DNA of 64,000 bases, taken from the NCBI RefSeq assembly GCF_000406965.1, contig NZ_KE136362.1, forward strand, positions 524,343 to 588,342. The letters are read 5' to 3'. The notes under the pieces are model-generated. The model was not told the DNA's origin and did no database searches. It saw only the letters and a program-made list of their open reading frames with translations. The stretch comes from Enterococcus avium ATCC 14025 (GTDB taxonomy: Bacteria; Bacillota; Bacilli; Lactobacillales; Enterococcaceae). Both the position numbers and the translations under genes were made by a program. Positions 49,063 to 56,925 of the stretch are shown here, piece after piece. How positions within the stretch are numbered: position 1 is the stretch's first letter; every line of letters starts with the position of its first letter.

Positions 49063-50712
49063 ATGAAACGTTATCGTTACTATTTGTTTATTTTTTTGAT
49101 CGCTGGGCTGTTTGTTGTTCCACAGCTTTGGACGCAGAAAATGATTTTGGGGGCGGATGCCTTATTCCATTACAATCGTTTTTATGAAACGGCCGAGCAA
49201 ATCAAAACTGAAAATTTTAGTTATTTCATTTCGCTTTTCGGCTTTCAGAAATCTGGCCGGATCGTCAATGCGGTGTATGGACCGCTGTTTTCTTACTTGC
49301 AAGGGATGCTTGTCTTACTTGCTGGCAGCTGGTTTCATTATCAGGTACTTTCGAATTTTTTAGTCTATTTGCTGGCGGGGTGTTCGCTATTTAAATTACT
49401 GACCTACGACAAAATCAGGGAAAGCACCGCATTTCTAACCGCAATTATTTTTATGACTACCTATGGCATTAATTATTGGGTCTTGAATCAAGGCTTTACC
49501 AGCTGGGGAACGAGTCTTTTACCTTTGTGCTTGATCCCGCTGGTGGATCTGAAAAATCATCATTTCCCGATTGTTAAAATAGCTTTGAGTATGGCTGTGA
49601 TGACCCAGATTCACACCCTGACGGCGATGATGCTGGGATTGATTTATTTTCCATTTTTTATTGACTACGCACGAAAGCAATGGGGCAGAGCGCTTCTTGA
49701 ATTGGGAAAAACGGTGGGCTTGTATGTCTGTTTATCCATCAATGTTTGGATCAGCTTATTTTTGATCAACCGGGGAGATCAATTGAAGATGCCCTTTACC
49801 AATCCAGAAATGAGCGAAAAAGCAATTGATCTGGGAGGTGCCTATTGGCTACACTATCCTGGGAATTTGCGGCTATTACTGATTGCAGGCTTACTTCTTA
49901 ATTTGGTCTATTGGCATAAGACGCGACGCTTTACGAAGCAGCTATTGATTTTTAGCGGCATTTTCTTTATTTTTTCGACAAGTCTAATTCCTTGGGATTG
50001 GCTGGTCGCTCATCAGGTTCCGTTGATTTCGTTGATCCAATTTCCTTTTCGATTTTTCGCGCCATTTACGGTCTTGTTTCTCTTTTGTTTAGCCTCCTTG
50101 TTTCAGGATTTAGCCGGGAAAAGAATTCTATTTGGTGGATTACTTTTACTAAGTGTAATCAGTATCGGACAAAGTCTGCAGCTGCTTACACATGACTTGA
50201 ATCAATGGGATAAGCAATCGTTAGCGAGCAAGCATACGTTTGTCCGTGTTTCTGAAGCAGCGGCTCGAAAAAGTTTTTATTCAAAGGATTTGGGAAAAGC
50301 ATTGAAGGCGGTAGAAAAATCCAGTCCAGATTATTTACCGATTTATCATAATGATACGAAAAATAAATATGTCAGCTATGAAAAGCAGATTCTCGATAAT
50401 CAGACGAACTTTTCTAAGACAGTTAAAAATGATCAATTAGTGCTTTCTTGGCAAGCCAAAGAAGCGGGAAGGATTCAATTGCCGATCGTCGTTTATCAAA
50501 ATACTAAATTAAGTAAGAAAACTCGAGAAATCAAACCACTGACGCTGTCTAACATTGGCGTACCTACGATTAAGCAAGTAGCTGGAAGAAACACGGTTCG
50601 TGTACGATATACTCCCCCATGTTATATTGCAGTTGTTTTTGCTCTTTGCGGGCTCAGCTGGTTCACGACATTTTTATGGTGTCTGTATCATTTTTTTGCA
50701 AAAACAGGTTAA
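49063..50712 (+). CDS. Multi-spanning membrane protein, GT-C glycosyltransferase-like
   Basis: 549 residues with about eleven membrane helices, an early acidic loop (LGADALFHYNRFYETAEQI) of the type that carries the catalytic Asp in GT-C enzymes, and a C-terminal extracytoplasmic domain of about 150 residues before a last helix. YfhO-like and dolichyl-mannosyltransferase-like proteins share this form. It may transfer a sugar from a lipid carrier to a wall polymer, but substrate and reaction are inference. GGAGGCGG precedes the ATG. Confidence 0.75.
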   Translation: MKRYRYYLFIFLIAGLFVVPQLWTQKMILGADALFHYNRFYETAEQIKTENFSYFISLFGFQKSGRIVNAVYGPLFSYLQGMLVLLAGSWFHYQVLSNFLVYLLAGCSLFKLLTYDKIRESTAFLTAIIFMTTYGINYWVLNQGFTSWGTSLLPLCLIPLVDLKNHHFPIVKIALSMAVMTQIHTLTAMMLGLIYFPFFIDYARKQWGRALLELGKTVGLYVCLSINVWISLFLINRGDQLKMPFTNPEMSEKAIDLGGAYWLHYPGNLRLLLIAGLLLNLVYWHKTRRFTKQLLIFSGIFFIFSTSLIPWDWLVAHQVPLISLIQFPFRFFAPFTVLFLFCLASLFQDLAGKRILFGGLLLLSVISIGQSLQLLTHDLNQWDKQSLASKHTFVRVSEAAARKSFYSKDLGKALKAVEKSSPDYLPIYHNDTKNKYVSYEKQILDNQTNFSKTVKNDQLVLSWQAKEAGRIQLPIVVYQNTKLSKKTREIKPLTLSNIGVPTIKQVAGRNTVRVRYTPPCYIAVVFALCGLSWFTTFLWCLYHFFAKTG

Positions 50713-50772
50713 CTTTGGCTTTCTGACAGACGATCAGGTAAAATACAATTTACAATATAAGAGGTGAAGAAA

Positions 50773-51039
50773 ATGACAAATTACAATAATGAAAAAGATC
50801 GACGCTTGCGTGGCTCAATGGCCCCTAAAACCGAGGAGGATGTTGCGTTGGCAGGTACGAACTCCAGCGAAACCGAAAATAAACCGGAGTCATTAGCTGG
50901 CAGCAATTCTGGTGAAGAAAAGGAGATTGCGCGATCTGGCTCAAATGCTGTAGAGGAAGAAGAGCCTCACACTTCGTTAAAAGATGAAGCCAAAAAAATC
51001 ATGAAAGAAATCGAAGACAAACTTGATCCGAAGAAGTAA
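50773..51039 (+). CDS. Small acidic hydrophilic protein of unknown function
   Basis: 88 residues from ATG 50773 (GAGGTG six bases upstream). It is highly charged, with three loose repeats of the type LAGTNSSETE, LAGSNSGEEKE and RSGSNAVEEEE, and a helical C-terminus (KDEAKKIMKEIEDKLDPKK). It is probably unstructured. It lies 9 bp before the next gene, so they are likely co-expressed. TTGGCT, 18 bp and TAAAAT upstream form a possible promoter. Confidence 0.75.
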   Translation: MTNYNNEKDRRLRGSMAPKTEEDVALAGTNSSETENKPESLAGSNSGEEKEIARSGSNAVEEEEPHTSLKDEAKKIMKEIEDKLDPKK

Positions 51040-51048
51040 TGAGAAACC

Positions 51049-52125
51049 ATGGATAATTATTTAGAAATTTATGCGCATTGGTATCCACGTAGTTACGGGT
51101 TAAGTGATTATCCGATGGAATGTCATGTGACCTATTCAGGAGCAGAACGGAAAGCACTTTTTGAACAATTGACTGAGGCACAACAGGCACTGGTTAACCA
51201 ACAAAGAAAATATGAGGTTCGCTCGCTGTTTTTACAAAAGCAGTATTTGCAGACCTCCGATTGGGAATTTGTCGCGTTGAATACTGATGATGAGTACGAA
51301 CGAGGCGTTCACAGCCAATTAAAATGTGCCTGTGGTCGTCCGTTAAAATATCAATTTGTCATTGAGTCAAAAAGTAAACAGCAGGAGATTCGTTTAGGAA
51401 TTCAGCATTTTAAGGATCATTTAGGGATTTCGCAGCAGGTAGCAGAAGAGATCAAAAAAGGCGTGGCTCATGTAGATCTAGCCTTAGATGAATTGCTTTG
51501 GTTGACGGAGAAGAAAATTCCTTTTCCGGAGGATTTGTGGCAACGTTATGTTTTTGCTTTTTATCGCAACAATACGCTGCGTCGTCCGCTTTCTTTGAAT
51601 CAAAAACTAGCCGAGCGAGTCGTCTGTTTTCGAAAAGCAAATATGCCGCTTTTCATAGGCGATTACCTGAGTGTAGTGACAGAGATTAATCAGGTTGATC
51701 GTGAAGTTTTTGATCGTCAGGAGAAAAATTTCTTAGCGGACAAAACCGTCTTCGAAGCTTATTTGGCTGATTTTCAGCAGGATATCCAAGCACCAATCTA
51801 TTTGGAACGAACCTTTTGGGGGCGTAAGCTGACGGATTTTATTCACTTGGACCGCTATGGTTCTGAAACCTATGAAGAAGCAAAGATGCGCTATTTCGAT
51901 GATTTGTTGTCTTTTTTTCTGGCGTTGAAGGATAAGAGCAAGCTTGACCGAAAGATCCACAGCTTTGAGCTTTTTCATCAAAAGAAATATGGCAACGCGG
52001 AATTAATTACATTCCTTATTGCAAAATATCAGCAATATCAATTTACACAAAATTTTTTCTTAGCGATTCCGAAGGTTTATCGGATCGGTATACGCAAAGC
52101 AATCAAACGAAAGCAGAAAAAATAA
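51049..52125 (+). CDS. Hypothetical protein with a CxCG motif, 358 residues
   Basis: A soluble protein of unknown family. Near residue 97 it has KCACGRPLKYQFVI, the remainder of a zinc-ribbon-like knuckle with only one CxC pair, followed by LGIQHFKDHLGIS. The rest is helical and rich in aromatic and basic residues, ending KRKQKK. No ribosome site is clear; it may be coupled to the preceding small gene. A strong terminator follows. I infer a nucleic-acid-associated role only weakly from composition. Confidence 0.8.
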   Translation: MDNYLEIYAHWYPRSYGLSDYPMECHVTYSGAERKALFEQLTEAQQALVNQQRKYEVRSLFLQKQYLQTSDWEFVALNTDDEYERGVHSQLKCACGRPLKYQFVIESKSKQQEIRLGIQHFKDHLGISQQVAEEIKKGVAHVDLALDELLWLTEKKIPFPEDLWQRYVFAFYRNNTLRRPLSLNQKLAERVVCFRKANMPLFIGDYLSVVTEINQVDREVFDRQEKNFLADKTVFEAYLADFQQDIQAPIYLERTFWGRKLTDFIHLDRYGSETYEEAKMRYFDDLLSFFLALKDKSKLDRKIHSFELFHQKKYGNAELITFLIAKYQQYQFTQNFFLAIPKVYRIGIRKAIKRKQKK

Positions 52126-52158
52126 AGAGTTGGTTCGAGATGAACCAACTCCTTATTT
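52126..52158 (+). terminator. Terminator after the 358-residue hypothetical gene
   Basis: GAGTTGGTTC (52127-52136) and GAACCAACTC (52142-52151) perfect stem, then CTTATTTG. Confidence 0.8.
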
Positions 52159-52168
52159 GTCTAAATGA

Positions 52169-52258
52169 TTATTGAGCTTGTATTGCAACAGGACTTTTGT
52201 TTTCTGGATCAACCTTACATGGATCAGAAAGATAGTTTTTTCGACGAATATAGTTGCC
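52169..52258 (-). pseudogene. Possible 29-codon remnant of a gene's 3' end
   Basis: On the - strand a frame without a start codon reads GNYIRRKNYLSDPCKVDPEN and ends VAIQAQ before TAA. The composition is protein-like, and an in-frame TGA precedes it. It may be the tail of a decayed gene; I recognise no family. Confidence 0.25.
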
Positions 52259-52346
52259 TCATGTAGTGGATTCTTTTTTACGTGATTTCAGAATCGGCTA
52301 TGCGAGGAAGAAAATAAAGAGCTGCCCGTTTTTCTATCCTATATCC

Positions 52347-52553
52347 TTACATCTGCCGAATAAAGCCAATCTTCTCCTGAATGGAAGAAATTTCCTCTTC
52401 AATTATGTCAAGAAACGCAGTGATTTCTTGCTTTTCCTCTTCTGAGCAAATATCCTTCGTATTGATTTTTTCAAAGTGCTCTTGCATTGTTTTCAGGTTG
52501 ATGAGGCTGCCTGTAACATGCATTTTTTTGTTGATATTTTCAATAGAGTTCAA
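52347..52553 (-). CDS. Small helical protein downstream of the DsrE gene
   Basis: 68 residues if translation starts at TTG 52553, which has AAAGGGAG seven bases upstream; an ATG at 52601 overlapping the DsrE stop would add 16 residues (product 84). The protein is almost entirely helical and charged (EEEKQEITAFLDIIEEEISSI), with one Cys in KDICSEEE. No family is recognised. Its place as the last gene of the CstR-DsrE transcript suggests a role in persulfide response. Confidence 0.65.
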   Translation of the reverse strand: MNSIENINKKMHVTGSLINLKTMQEHFEKINTKDICSEEEKQEITAFLDIIEEEISSIQEKIGFIRQM

Positions 52554-52597
52554 AATCCTACTCCCTTTCCTGAGTAGCATCCTGCGTGAAACGTGGA

Positions 52598-52912
52598 TCA
52601 TGGTTTGATATAAGCATAGCCCTGTGCTTTTAAATCTATCAAATCTAAAACGCCTGCAGGAACGACAACAACATTCTCTGGCAGTTGATCCTTTGTTATC
52701 TGATTGGCCCGCATCGCATTATTGCAAGCGTGAAAGGTCACGCCTTGGGTCGCAATGAACGTTTGATTTTCAGTCGCAAGATACCCGTTAATCGCACTGC
52801 CATTAATTAAAACAATAATATCTATTTTTTGGGGTTCTTTCAACAAGTTTTTAACATTATTAGCAGTTTCAGTCCATTTTTCTAATTCATCTATATGGAA
52901 AACAACCTTCAT
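52598..52912 (-). CDS. DsrE-family sulfur-relay protein
   Basis: 104 residues of the DsrE/F fold (MKVVFHIDELEKW, IDIIVLINGSAI) with a single conserved-type cysteine C63 in TFHACNNAM. DsrE-like proteins carry persulfide sulfur on this cysteine. It lies 9 bp after cstR and overlaps the region of the next small gene. It is cytoplasmic and belongs to the persulfide-response locus. Confidence 0.88.
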   Translation of the reverse strand: MKVVFHIDELEKWTETANNVKNLLKEPQKIDIIVLINGSAINGYLATENQTFIATQGVTFHACNNAMRANQITKDQLPENVVVVPAGVLDLIDLKAQGYAYIKP

Positions 52913-52921
52913 TATTACACC

Positions 52922-53182
52922 TTATTTCTTAATAATCATATTTATAGCTTGTTCCAGCTTTTGTGCCTGGTCTTCTGGATTTTTGTCTGGATGCTCAAAA
53001 CAGTTTTTCAGATTTTCAGCCACGATCATGCCCATCACACGATCAATACTAGAACGCACGGCACTTAACTGAGTAATGATATCGATACATTCCTTTTCCT
53101 CATCAATCATTTTTTGTATACCGCGAATTTGCCCTTCAGTTCGTTTTAACCGATTGAGGATCTTTTTTTCTTCTAATTCCAT
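52922..53182 (-). CDS. cstR: CstR-type persulfide-sensing repressor (CsoR family)
   Basis: 86 residues, all helical. It keeps the two cysteines of the family, C32 and C61, but the copper-binding His of CsoR is Asn here (N57 in ENLKNC). That substitution marks CstR, which senses reactive sulfur species through a disulfide or trisulfide between the two cysteines and then releases DNA. It is divergent from the rhodanese/CoA-persulfide-reductase operon, as in characterised E. faecalis and S. aureus systems. Confidence 0.92.
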   Translation of the reverse strand: MELEEKKILNRLKRTEGQIRGIQKMIDEEKECIDIITQLSAVRSSIDRVMGMIVAENLKNCFEHPDKNPEDQAQKLEQAINMIIKK

Positions 53183-53218
53183 CTACTAACACTTCCTTTG
53201 TAAAGTCTCTCTGTCTTT

Positions 53219-53248
53219 AATATACCTAGCTAGGGTATAACTCGTCAA
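53219..53248 (-). promoter_or_regulatory. cstR promoter with operator 1
   Basis: On the - strand TTGACG (53243-53248), 18 bp and TATATT (53219-53224). The near-palindrome TATACCTAGCTAGGGTATA (53221-53239) overlaps the -10 and spacer: an autoregulatory CstR site (inference). Confidence 0.7.
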
Positions 53249-53288
53249 GTAGATCGTTTTTAAAGTATTTTTTGGAGAAACAGAATGG

Positions 53289-53333
53289 TTGACAGAAATC
53301 ATTTTACTATGGTAAAAATACCCTATGAGGTAT
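53289..53333 (+). promoter_or_regulatory. Rhodanese-CoAPR operon promoter with operator 2
   Basis: TTGACA (53289-53294) and an AT-rich -10 around 53313-53318. ATACCC-TATG-AGGTAT (53318-53333), similar to the first operator, follows directly, so CstR binding would block initiation. Confidence 0.7.
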
Positions 53334-53359
53334 ATTTTGAAATTTAAGGAGAAGAATAC

Positions 53360-53671
53360 ATGTTTAATTTATTTCAAAGAAATCCAGCTATTTCAACAAG
53401 TGAATTGGCGGAAAAATTAAAGGATTCAATCACTTTGCTAGATGTTCGGACTCCGGAGGAATACCGTGGCGGGCATATTGCTAAAGCAGTGAATGTTCCA
53501 TTGAATAAGATCAATCGTTATCAAGGAAAAGAAAAGCAAGTATATGTGATCTGTCAATCAGGGATGCGGAGTAAGCAAGCTGCCAAGCTGTTAAAACAAA
53601 AGGGCTACGAAGCGATAAATGTTCAAGGCGGGATGAATCGCTGGCAAGGTCCAACTAGAGGGGGAAAATAA
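53360..53671 (+). CDS. Single-domain rhodanese
   Basis: 103 residues with the rhodanese motifs LLDVRTPEEYRGGHI and active loop ICQSGMRS (C65). It is cytoplasmic and exchanges sulfane sulfur between persulfides and acceptors such as thiosulfate/sulfite. AAGGAGAAG precedes the ATG. The gene abuts the CoA-persulfide reductase gene (1 bp gap). Confidence 0.92.
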   Translation: MFNLFQRNPAISTSELAEKLKDSITLLDVRTPEEYRGGHIAKAVNVPLNKINRYQGKEKQVYVICQSGMRSKQAAKLLKQKGYEAINVQGGMNRWQGPTRGGK

Positions 53672-53672
53672 A

Positions 53673-55322
53673 ATGAAAATTATTATTGTTGGTGGTGTCG
53701 CAGGTGGCATGTCCGCGGCTACACGTTTGCGTCGATTGATGGAGGATGCAGAGATTATTGTTCTAGAAAAGGGTCCATTCGTCTCATTTGCCAACTGCGG
53801 ATTGCCTTATTATGTTTCAGGTGAAATTGCTGATCGCGATGCGTTGCTGGTTCAAACGCCGGAATCGTTAAACGCGCGTTTCAATTTGGATGTGCGGCCT
53901 TTTCATGAAGTGACTGCTATCTCTTCCGAAAACAAAACCGTGACCATCAAAAATGAAGAAGGAAGCTTTGAAGAGAGTTACGACAAATTAATTCTATCGC
54001 CAGGGGCAAAGCCATTGATTCCTGAAATGTCTGGATTAGCAGAGGCGACCAATGTCTACAGCTTACGCAATGTTCCGGATCTGGATCAAATCATGACTGC
54101 TTTAGAGGATAAACCAGCAAAAGCAACAGTGATTGGCGCTGGATTTATTGGGCTGGAAATGGCAGAAAATCTGAAGTCCCGAGGGTTAGAGGTTACAGTA
54201 ATCGAAAGAGCCCCTCATGTGTTGCCGCCGTTAGATGAGGAAATGGCCGCATTTGTTCAAAATGAATTGGTTCGCAACGATATCCGAGTGATAACAGGTG
54301 AATCTGCACAAAGCTTCAGTGATCAAGGCAAGAAAATTACCCTGACTAATGATGAGGAAGTGGCTTCTGATCTAACGATTCTTTCTGTTGGGGTTCGACC
54401 AGAAAATACCCTAGCCCAACAAGCTGGATTAGCAACCGGCTTAGGCGGCGGAATTGTAGTGGATGAGACTTATCAAACTAGCGCTCCTGATATTTATGCA
54501 GTTGGTGATGCGATTGTAGTGAAGCAGCAGGTCAGTGGTGAAGATGCGTTGATCTCATTGGCCTCTCCCGCAAATCGTCAGGGACGACAGGTAGCCGATG
54601 TCATTGCCGGATTGGCGCGTACAAATCGTGGAAGTATTGGTACCGCGATCGTTCGTGTATTTGATCTTGCAGCTGCATCGACTGGTCTGAGTGAACGTGT
54701 GGTTAAACAATTAGGACTCAATTATCAGGTTGTCCACGTTTCCGGAAAGGATCATGCGGGGTATTATCCTGGAGCAAGCGATGTCACACTGAAATTAGTT
54801 TTTGAACCTAAGACAGGGAAAATCTATGGCGCTCAAGGTGTTGGCGCGAAGGGTGTAGATAAGCGCATCGATATCTTAGCAACAGCGATCAAGGGTGGAT
54901 TGACCATTTTTGATTTGCCTGAATTGGAATTTACTTATGCGCCGCCATTTGGTTCGGCAAAGGACCCGATTAACATGCTAGGCTATGCGGCAATCAATCT
55001 GGCAGAAGGAATCAGTGATTCGATTCAATGGTATCAATTAAAGGAAGAACAGAAAAACGGCAGTCAATTATTAGATGTTCGTAATCCTGGTGAATTAGCA
55101 AACGGTTGTTTTCCAGGAGCAATCAATCTTCCGTTGAATCAATTAAGGGAACGAATCTCGGAGCTAGATTCAACGAAAAACTATGTCGTCAGCTGCCATA
55201 GCGGATTAAGAAGTTATGTGGCGGAACGACTGCTAAAACAAAAGGGCTTTAATGTAAAAAATTTAGATGGTGCATTTGCGCTGTATAAAACAGTCAGACC
55301 GGAGGAATTGATTTATGAATAG
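53673..55322 (+). CDS. CoA-persulfide/CoA-disulfide reductase with C-terminal rhodanese domain
   Basis: 549 residues: FAD-binding GGVAGGMSAATRLRR at the N-terminus, redox C42 in FANCGLPYYVSG, NAD(P)H site GAGFIGLEMAENL, a dimerisation domain, and a C-terminal rhodanese domain with C508 in SCHSGLRS. This architecture matches the CoAPR of E. faecalis and CoADR-RHD proteins, which reduce CoA-persulfide or disulfide to lower sulfane sulfur. It overlaps the next rhodanese gene by 8 bp. Confidence 0.94.
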   Translation: MKIIIVGGVAGGMSAATRLRRLMEDAEIIVLEKGPFVSFANCGLPYYVSGEIADRDALLVQTPESLNARFNLDVRPFHEVTAISSENKTVTIKNEEGSFEESYDKLILSPGAKPLIPEMSGLAEATNVYSLRNVPDLDQIMTALEDKPAKATVIGAGFIGLEMAENLKSRGLEVTVIERAPHVLPPLDEEMAAFVQNELVRNDIRVITGESAQSFSDQGKKITLTNDEEVASDLTILSVGVRPENTLAQQAGLATGLGGGIVVDETYQTSAPDIYAVGDAIVVKQQVSGEDALISLASPANRQGRQVADVIAGLARTNRGSIGTAIVRVFDLAAASTGLSERVVKQLGLNYQVVHVSGKDHAGYYPGASDVTLKLVFEPKTGKIYGAQGVGAKGVDKRIDILATAIKGGLTIFDLPELEFTYAPPFGSAKDPINMLGYAAINLAEGISDSIQWYQLKEEQKNGSQLLDVRNPGELANGCFPGAINLPLNQLRERISELDSTKNYVVSCHSGLRSYVAERLLKQKGFNVKNLDGAFALYKTVRPEELIYE

Positions 55323-55614
55323 TTCGATTGGAATGAGTGACTTTTACCATTTGACAAAAGAGAAAAATTTGCGGATCATTGATGTTCGGGAAACCTATGA
55401 ATATCAAATGGGCCATGTTCCTTACGCAAAAAATCTTCCATTAAGCAGTTTAGGTAATCAAGCAAGTGAGCTTGATAAGGATAAAGAGTACTATTTGATT
55501 TGCCAATCAGGGTCACGATCAGATAATGCCTGTAGCTTTTTAAGTAATCAAGGGTATAAGGTTATTAACGTTTTAGGGGGAACAGCTGCTTGGCCTGGAG
55601 AATTGCAGCGGTAA
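55315..55614 (+). CDS. Second single-domain rhodanese
   Basis: 99 residues with RIIDVRETYEYQMGHVPYA and active loop ICQSGSRSD (C63). GGAGG sits in the end of the reductase gene, 8 bases before the ATG. With the other rhodanese and the fused domain it gives three cytoplasmic sulfurtransferase units in one operon. Confidence 0.92.
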   Translation: MNSSIGMSDFYHLTKEKNLRIIDVRETYEYQMGHVPYAKNLPLSSLGNQASELDKDKEYYLICQSGSRSDNACSFLSNQGYKVINVLGGTAAWPGELQR

Positions 55615-55645
55615 TTTTCATTTGGTTTTAAAATGATAATGAAGA

Positions 55646-55684
55646 GAAACACCAGTTTAATTGATAAACTGGTGTTTTTTTTTT
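55646..55684 (+). terminator. Terminator of the CoAPR operon
   Basis: AAACACCAGTTTA and TAAACTGGTGTTT form a 13-bp stem with a 5-nt loop and a long T-run. Confidence 0.92.
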
Positions 55685-55698
55685 GAAATCTAAATTTA

Positions 55699-55740
55699 TT
55701 CATTTTTATATATTGACAAAATGAAAACAAATGATAATAT
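55699..55740 (+). promoter_or_regulatory. Promoter and candidate DeoR operator of the deoC-like operon
   Basis: TTGACA (55713-55718), 16 bp and TAATAT (55735-55740). The inverted repeat TTCATTTT (55699-55706) / AAAATGAA (55718-55725) spans the -35. A related repeat lies at the deoR promoter (60386-60425). Confidence 0.65.
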
Positions 55741-55774
55741 AAAGGTGTAAATAAAAACAAAAAGGAGCAAACAA

Positions 55775-56467
55775 ATGATCGAGTTAGAGAAGTTAGCGAA
55801 TATGGTGGATCACACGTTGTTAAAGGCTGATGCGACTAAGGAGGGCTTCGAGCAACTTTGTAAAGAAGCAGATGAATACGGATTCAAAATGGTCGCGATT
55901 AACTCTTATCCAGTAGCGATGTGTCGGGAGTTTTTGAAGGATAGTAAGGTTCATGTAGGAGCGGCGATTGGCTTTCCATTAGGACAAACAACGATTGAAA
56001 CAAAGGTTTTTGAAGTACAGGATGCAATCAAAAATGGGGCAGATGAGATTGATTATGTAATCAATCTCGGCAAATTGAAGGACGGTGACAGTGAGTATAT
56101 TCGCCAAGAAATGAAAGCAATTGTGAATGCTTCACGTGAAGGAGGAATTTTCAGCAAAGTCATTTTAGAAAATTGCTATTTAACGGATGCGGAAAAAGTA
56201 ACGGTTTGTGAAATTGCTAAGGAAGTGAAGCCAGATTTTGTTAAGACGTCAACGGGTTTTGGTACGGGCGGCGCTACCGTAGAAGATGTTGCATTAATGA
56301 AAAAAGTTGTCGGTGATGAAGTAAAAGTGAAAGCTGCTGGTGGCATTCGGGATTTGGAAACGGCTTTAAAGATGGTTGAAGCAGGTGCGGAACGCTTGGG
56401 AACAAGTTCAGGAATTAAGATCATAGAAGAATACAAAAAAACTAAAAACAGAGGAGTAGAGAAATGA
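55775..56467 (+). CDS. deoC: Deoxyribose-phosphate aldolase family protein
   Basis: 230 residues, the DeoC TIM barrel, with the Schiff-base lysine K157 in DFVKTSTGF, second lysine K186 in KVKAAGGIR and the family start VDHTLLKADAT. The known reaction splits 2-deoxyribose-5-P into glyceraldehyde-3-P and acetaldehyde. In this operon no nucleoside gene is present, so it may instead act on a PTS-delivered, oxidised sugar phosphate. It overlaps the EIIA gene by 4 bp. Confidence 0.9.
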   Translation: MIELEKLANMVDHTLLKADATKEGFEQLCKEADEYGFKMVAINSYPVAMCREFLKDSKVHVGAAIGFPLGQTTIETKVFEVQDAIKNGADEIDYVINLGKLKDGDSEYIRQEMKAIVNASREGGIFSKVILENCYLTDAEKVTVCEIAKEVKPDFVKTSTGFGTGGATVEDVALMKKVVGDEVKVKAAGGIRDLETALKMVEAGAERLGTSSGIKIIEEYKKTKNRGVEK

Positions 56468-56910
56468 CCGAAATCCGCGATGTATTGAAAACAGCTTTTA
56501 TTAACCTTGATTTGTCAGCGACAGAGAAAAAAGCGGCGATCAGTGAACTAGCGGGCACCTTTGTAGCAGAAGGTGTTGTTACAAATGAGAGCGTTTACTT
56601 AGAAGCCGTAATGAAGCGCGAAGCAGAGAGTACAACTGGGATCGGCTTTGGTGTTGCTATTCCACATGGAAAAAGTTCAGCCGTTACTGAACCTTCATTG
56701 GCCTTTGGTCGAAGTCAAGCTGGGATTCAATACGATTCAATGGATGGCCAACCGGTTCATCTGATGTTTTTAATTGCTGTACCAGAAACCTCAAATGATG
56801 AGCATTTAAGAATTCTTAGTAAGCTTTCCCGAAAACTGATGCATGAGGATGTCCGTCAAAAATTGATGATCGTAGGCAACGTAGAAGAAATCTATCAGAT
56901 TTTTGAATAG
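56464..56910 (+). CDS. PTS fructose-family EIIA
   Basis: 148 residues, EIIA-2 fold, with phospho-accepting H68 in VAIPHGKS and HLRILSKLSRKL. The start overlaps the deoC stop (ATGA). It supplies phosphate to the fused EIIBC encoded 15 bp downstream. A second fructose-type system stands at 25.8 kb, but that one has split EIIB and EIIC. Confidence 0.93.
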   Translation: MTEIRDVLKTAFINLDLSATEKKAAISELAGTFVAEGVVTNESVYLEAVMKREAESTTGIGFGVAIPHGKSSAVTEPSLAFGRSQAGIQYDSMDGQPVHLMFLIAVPETSNDEHLRILSKLSRKLMHEDVRQKLMIVGNVEEIYQIFE

Positions 56911-56925
56911 GAAAGGGTGGAAAAA

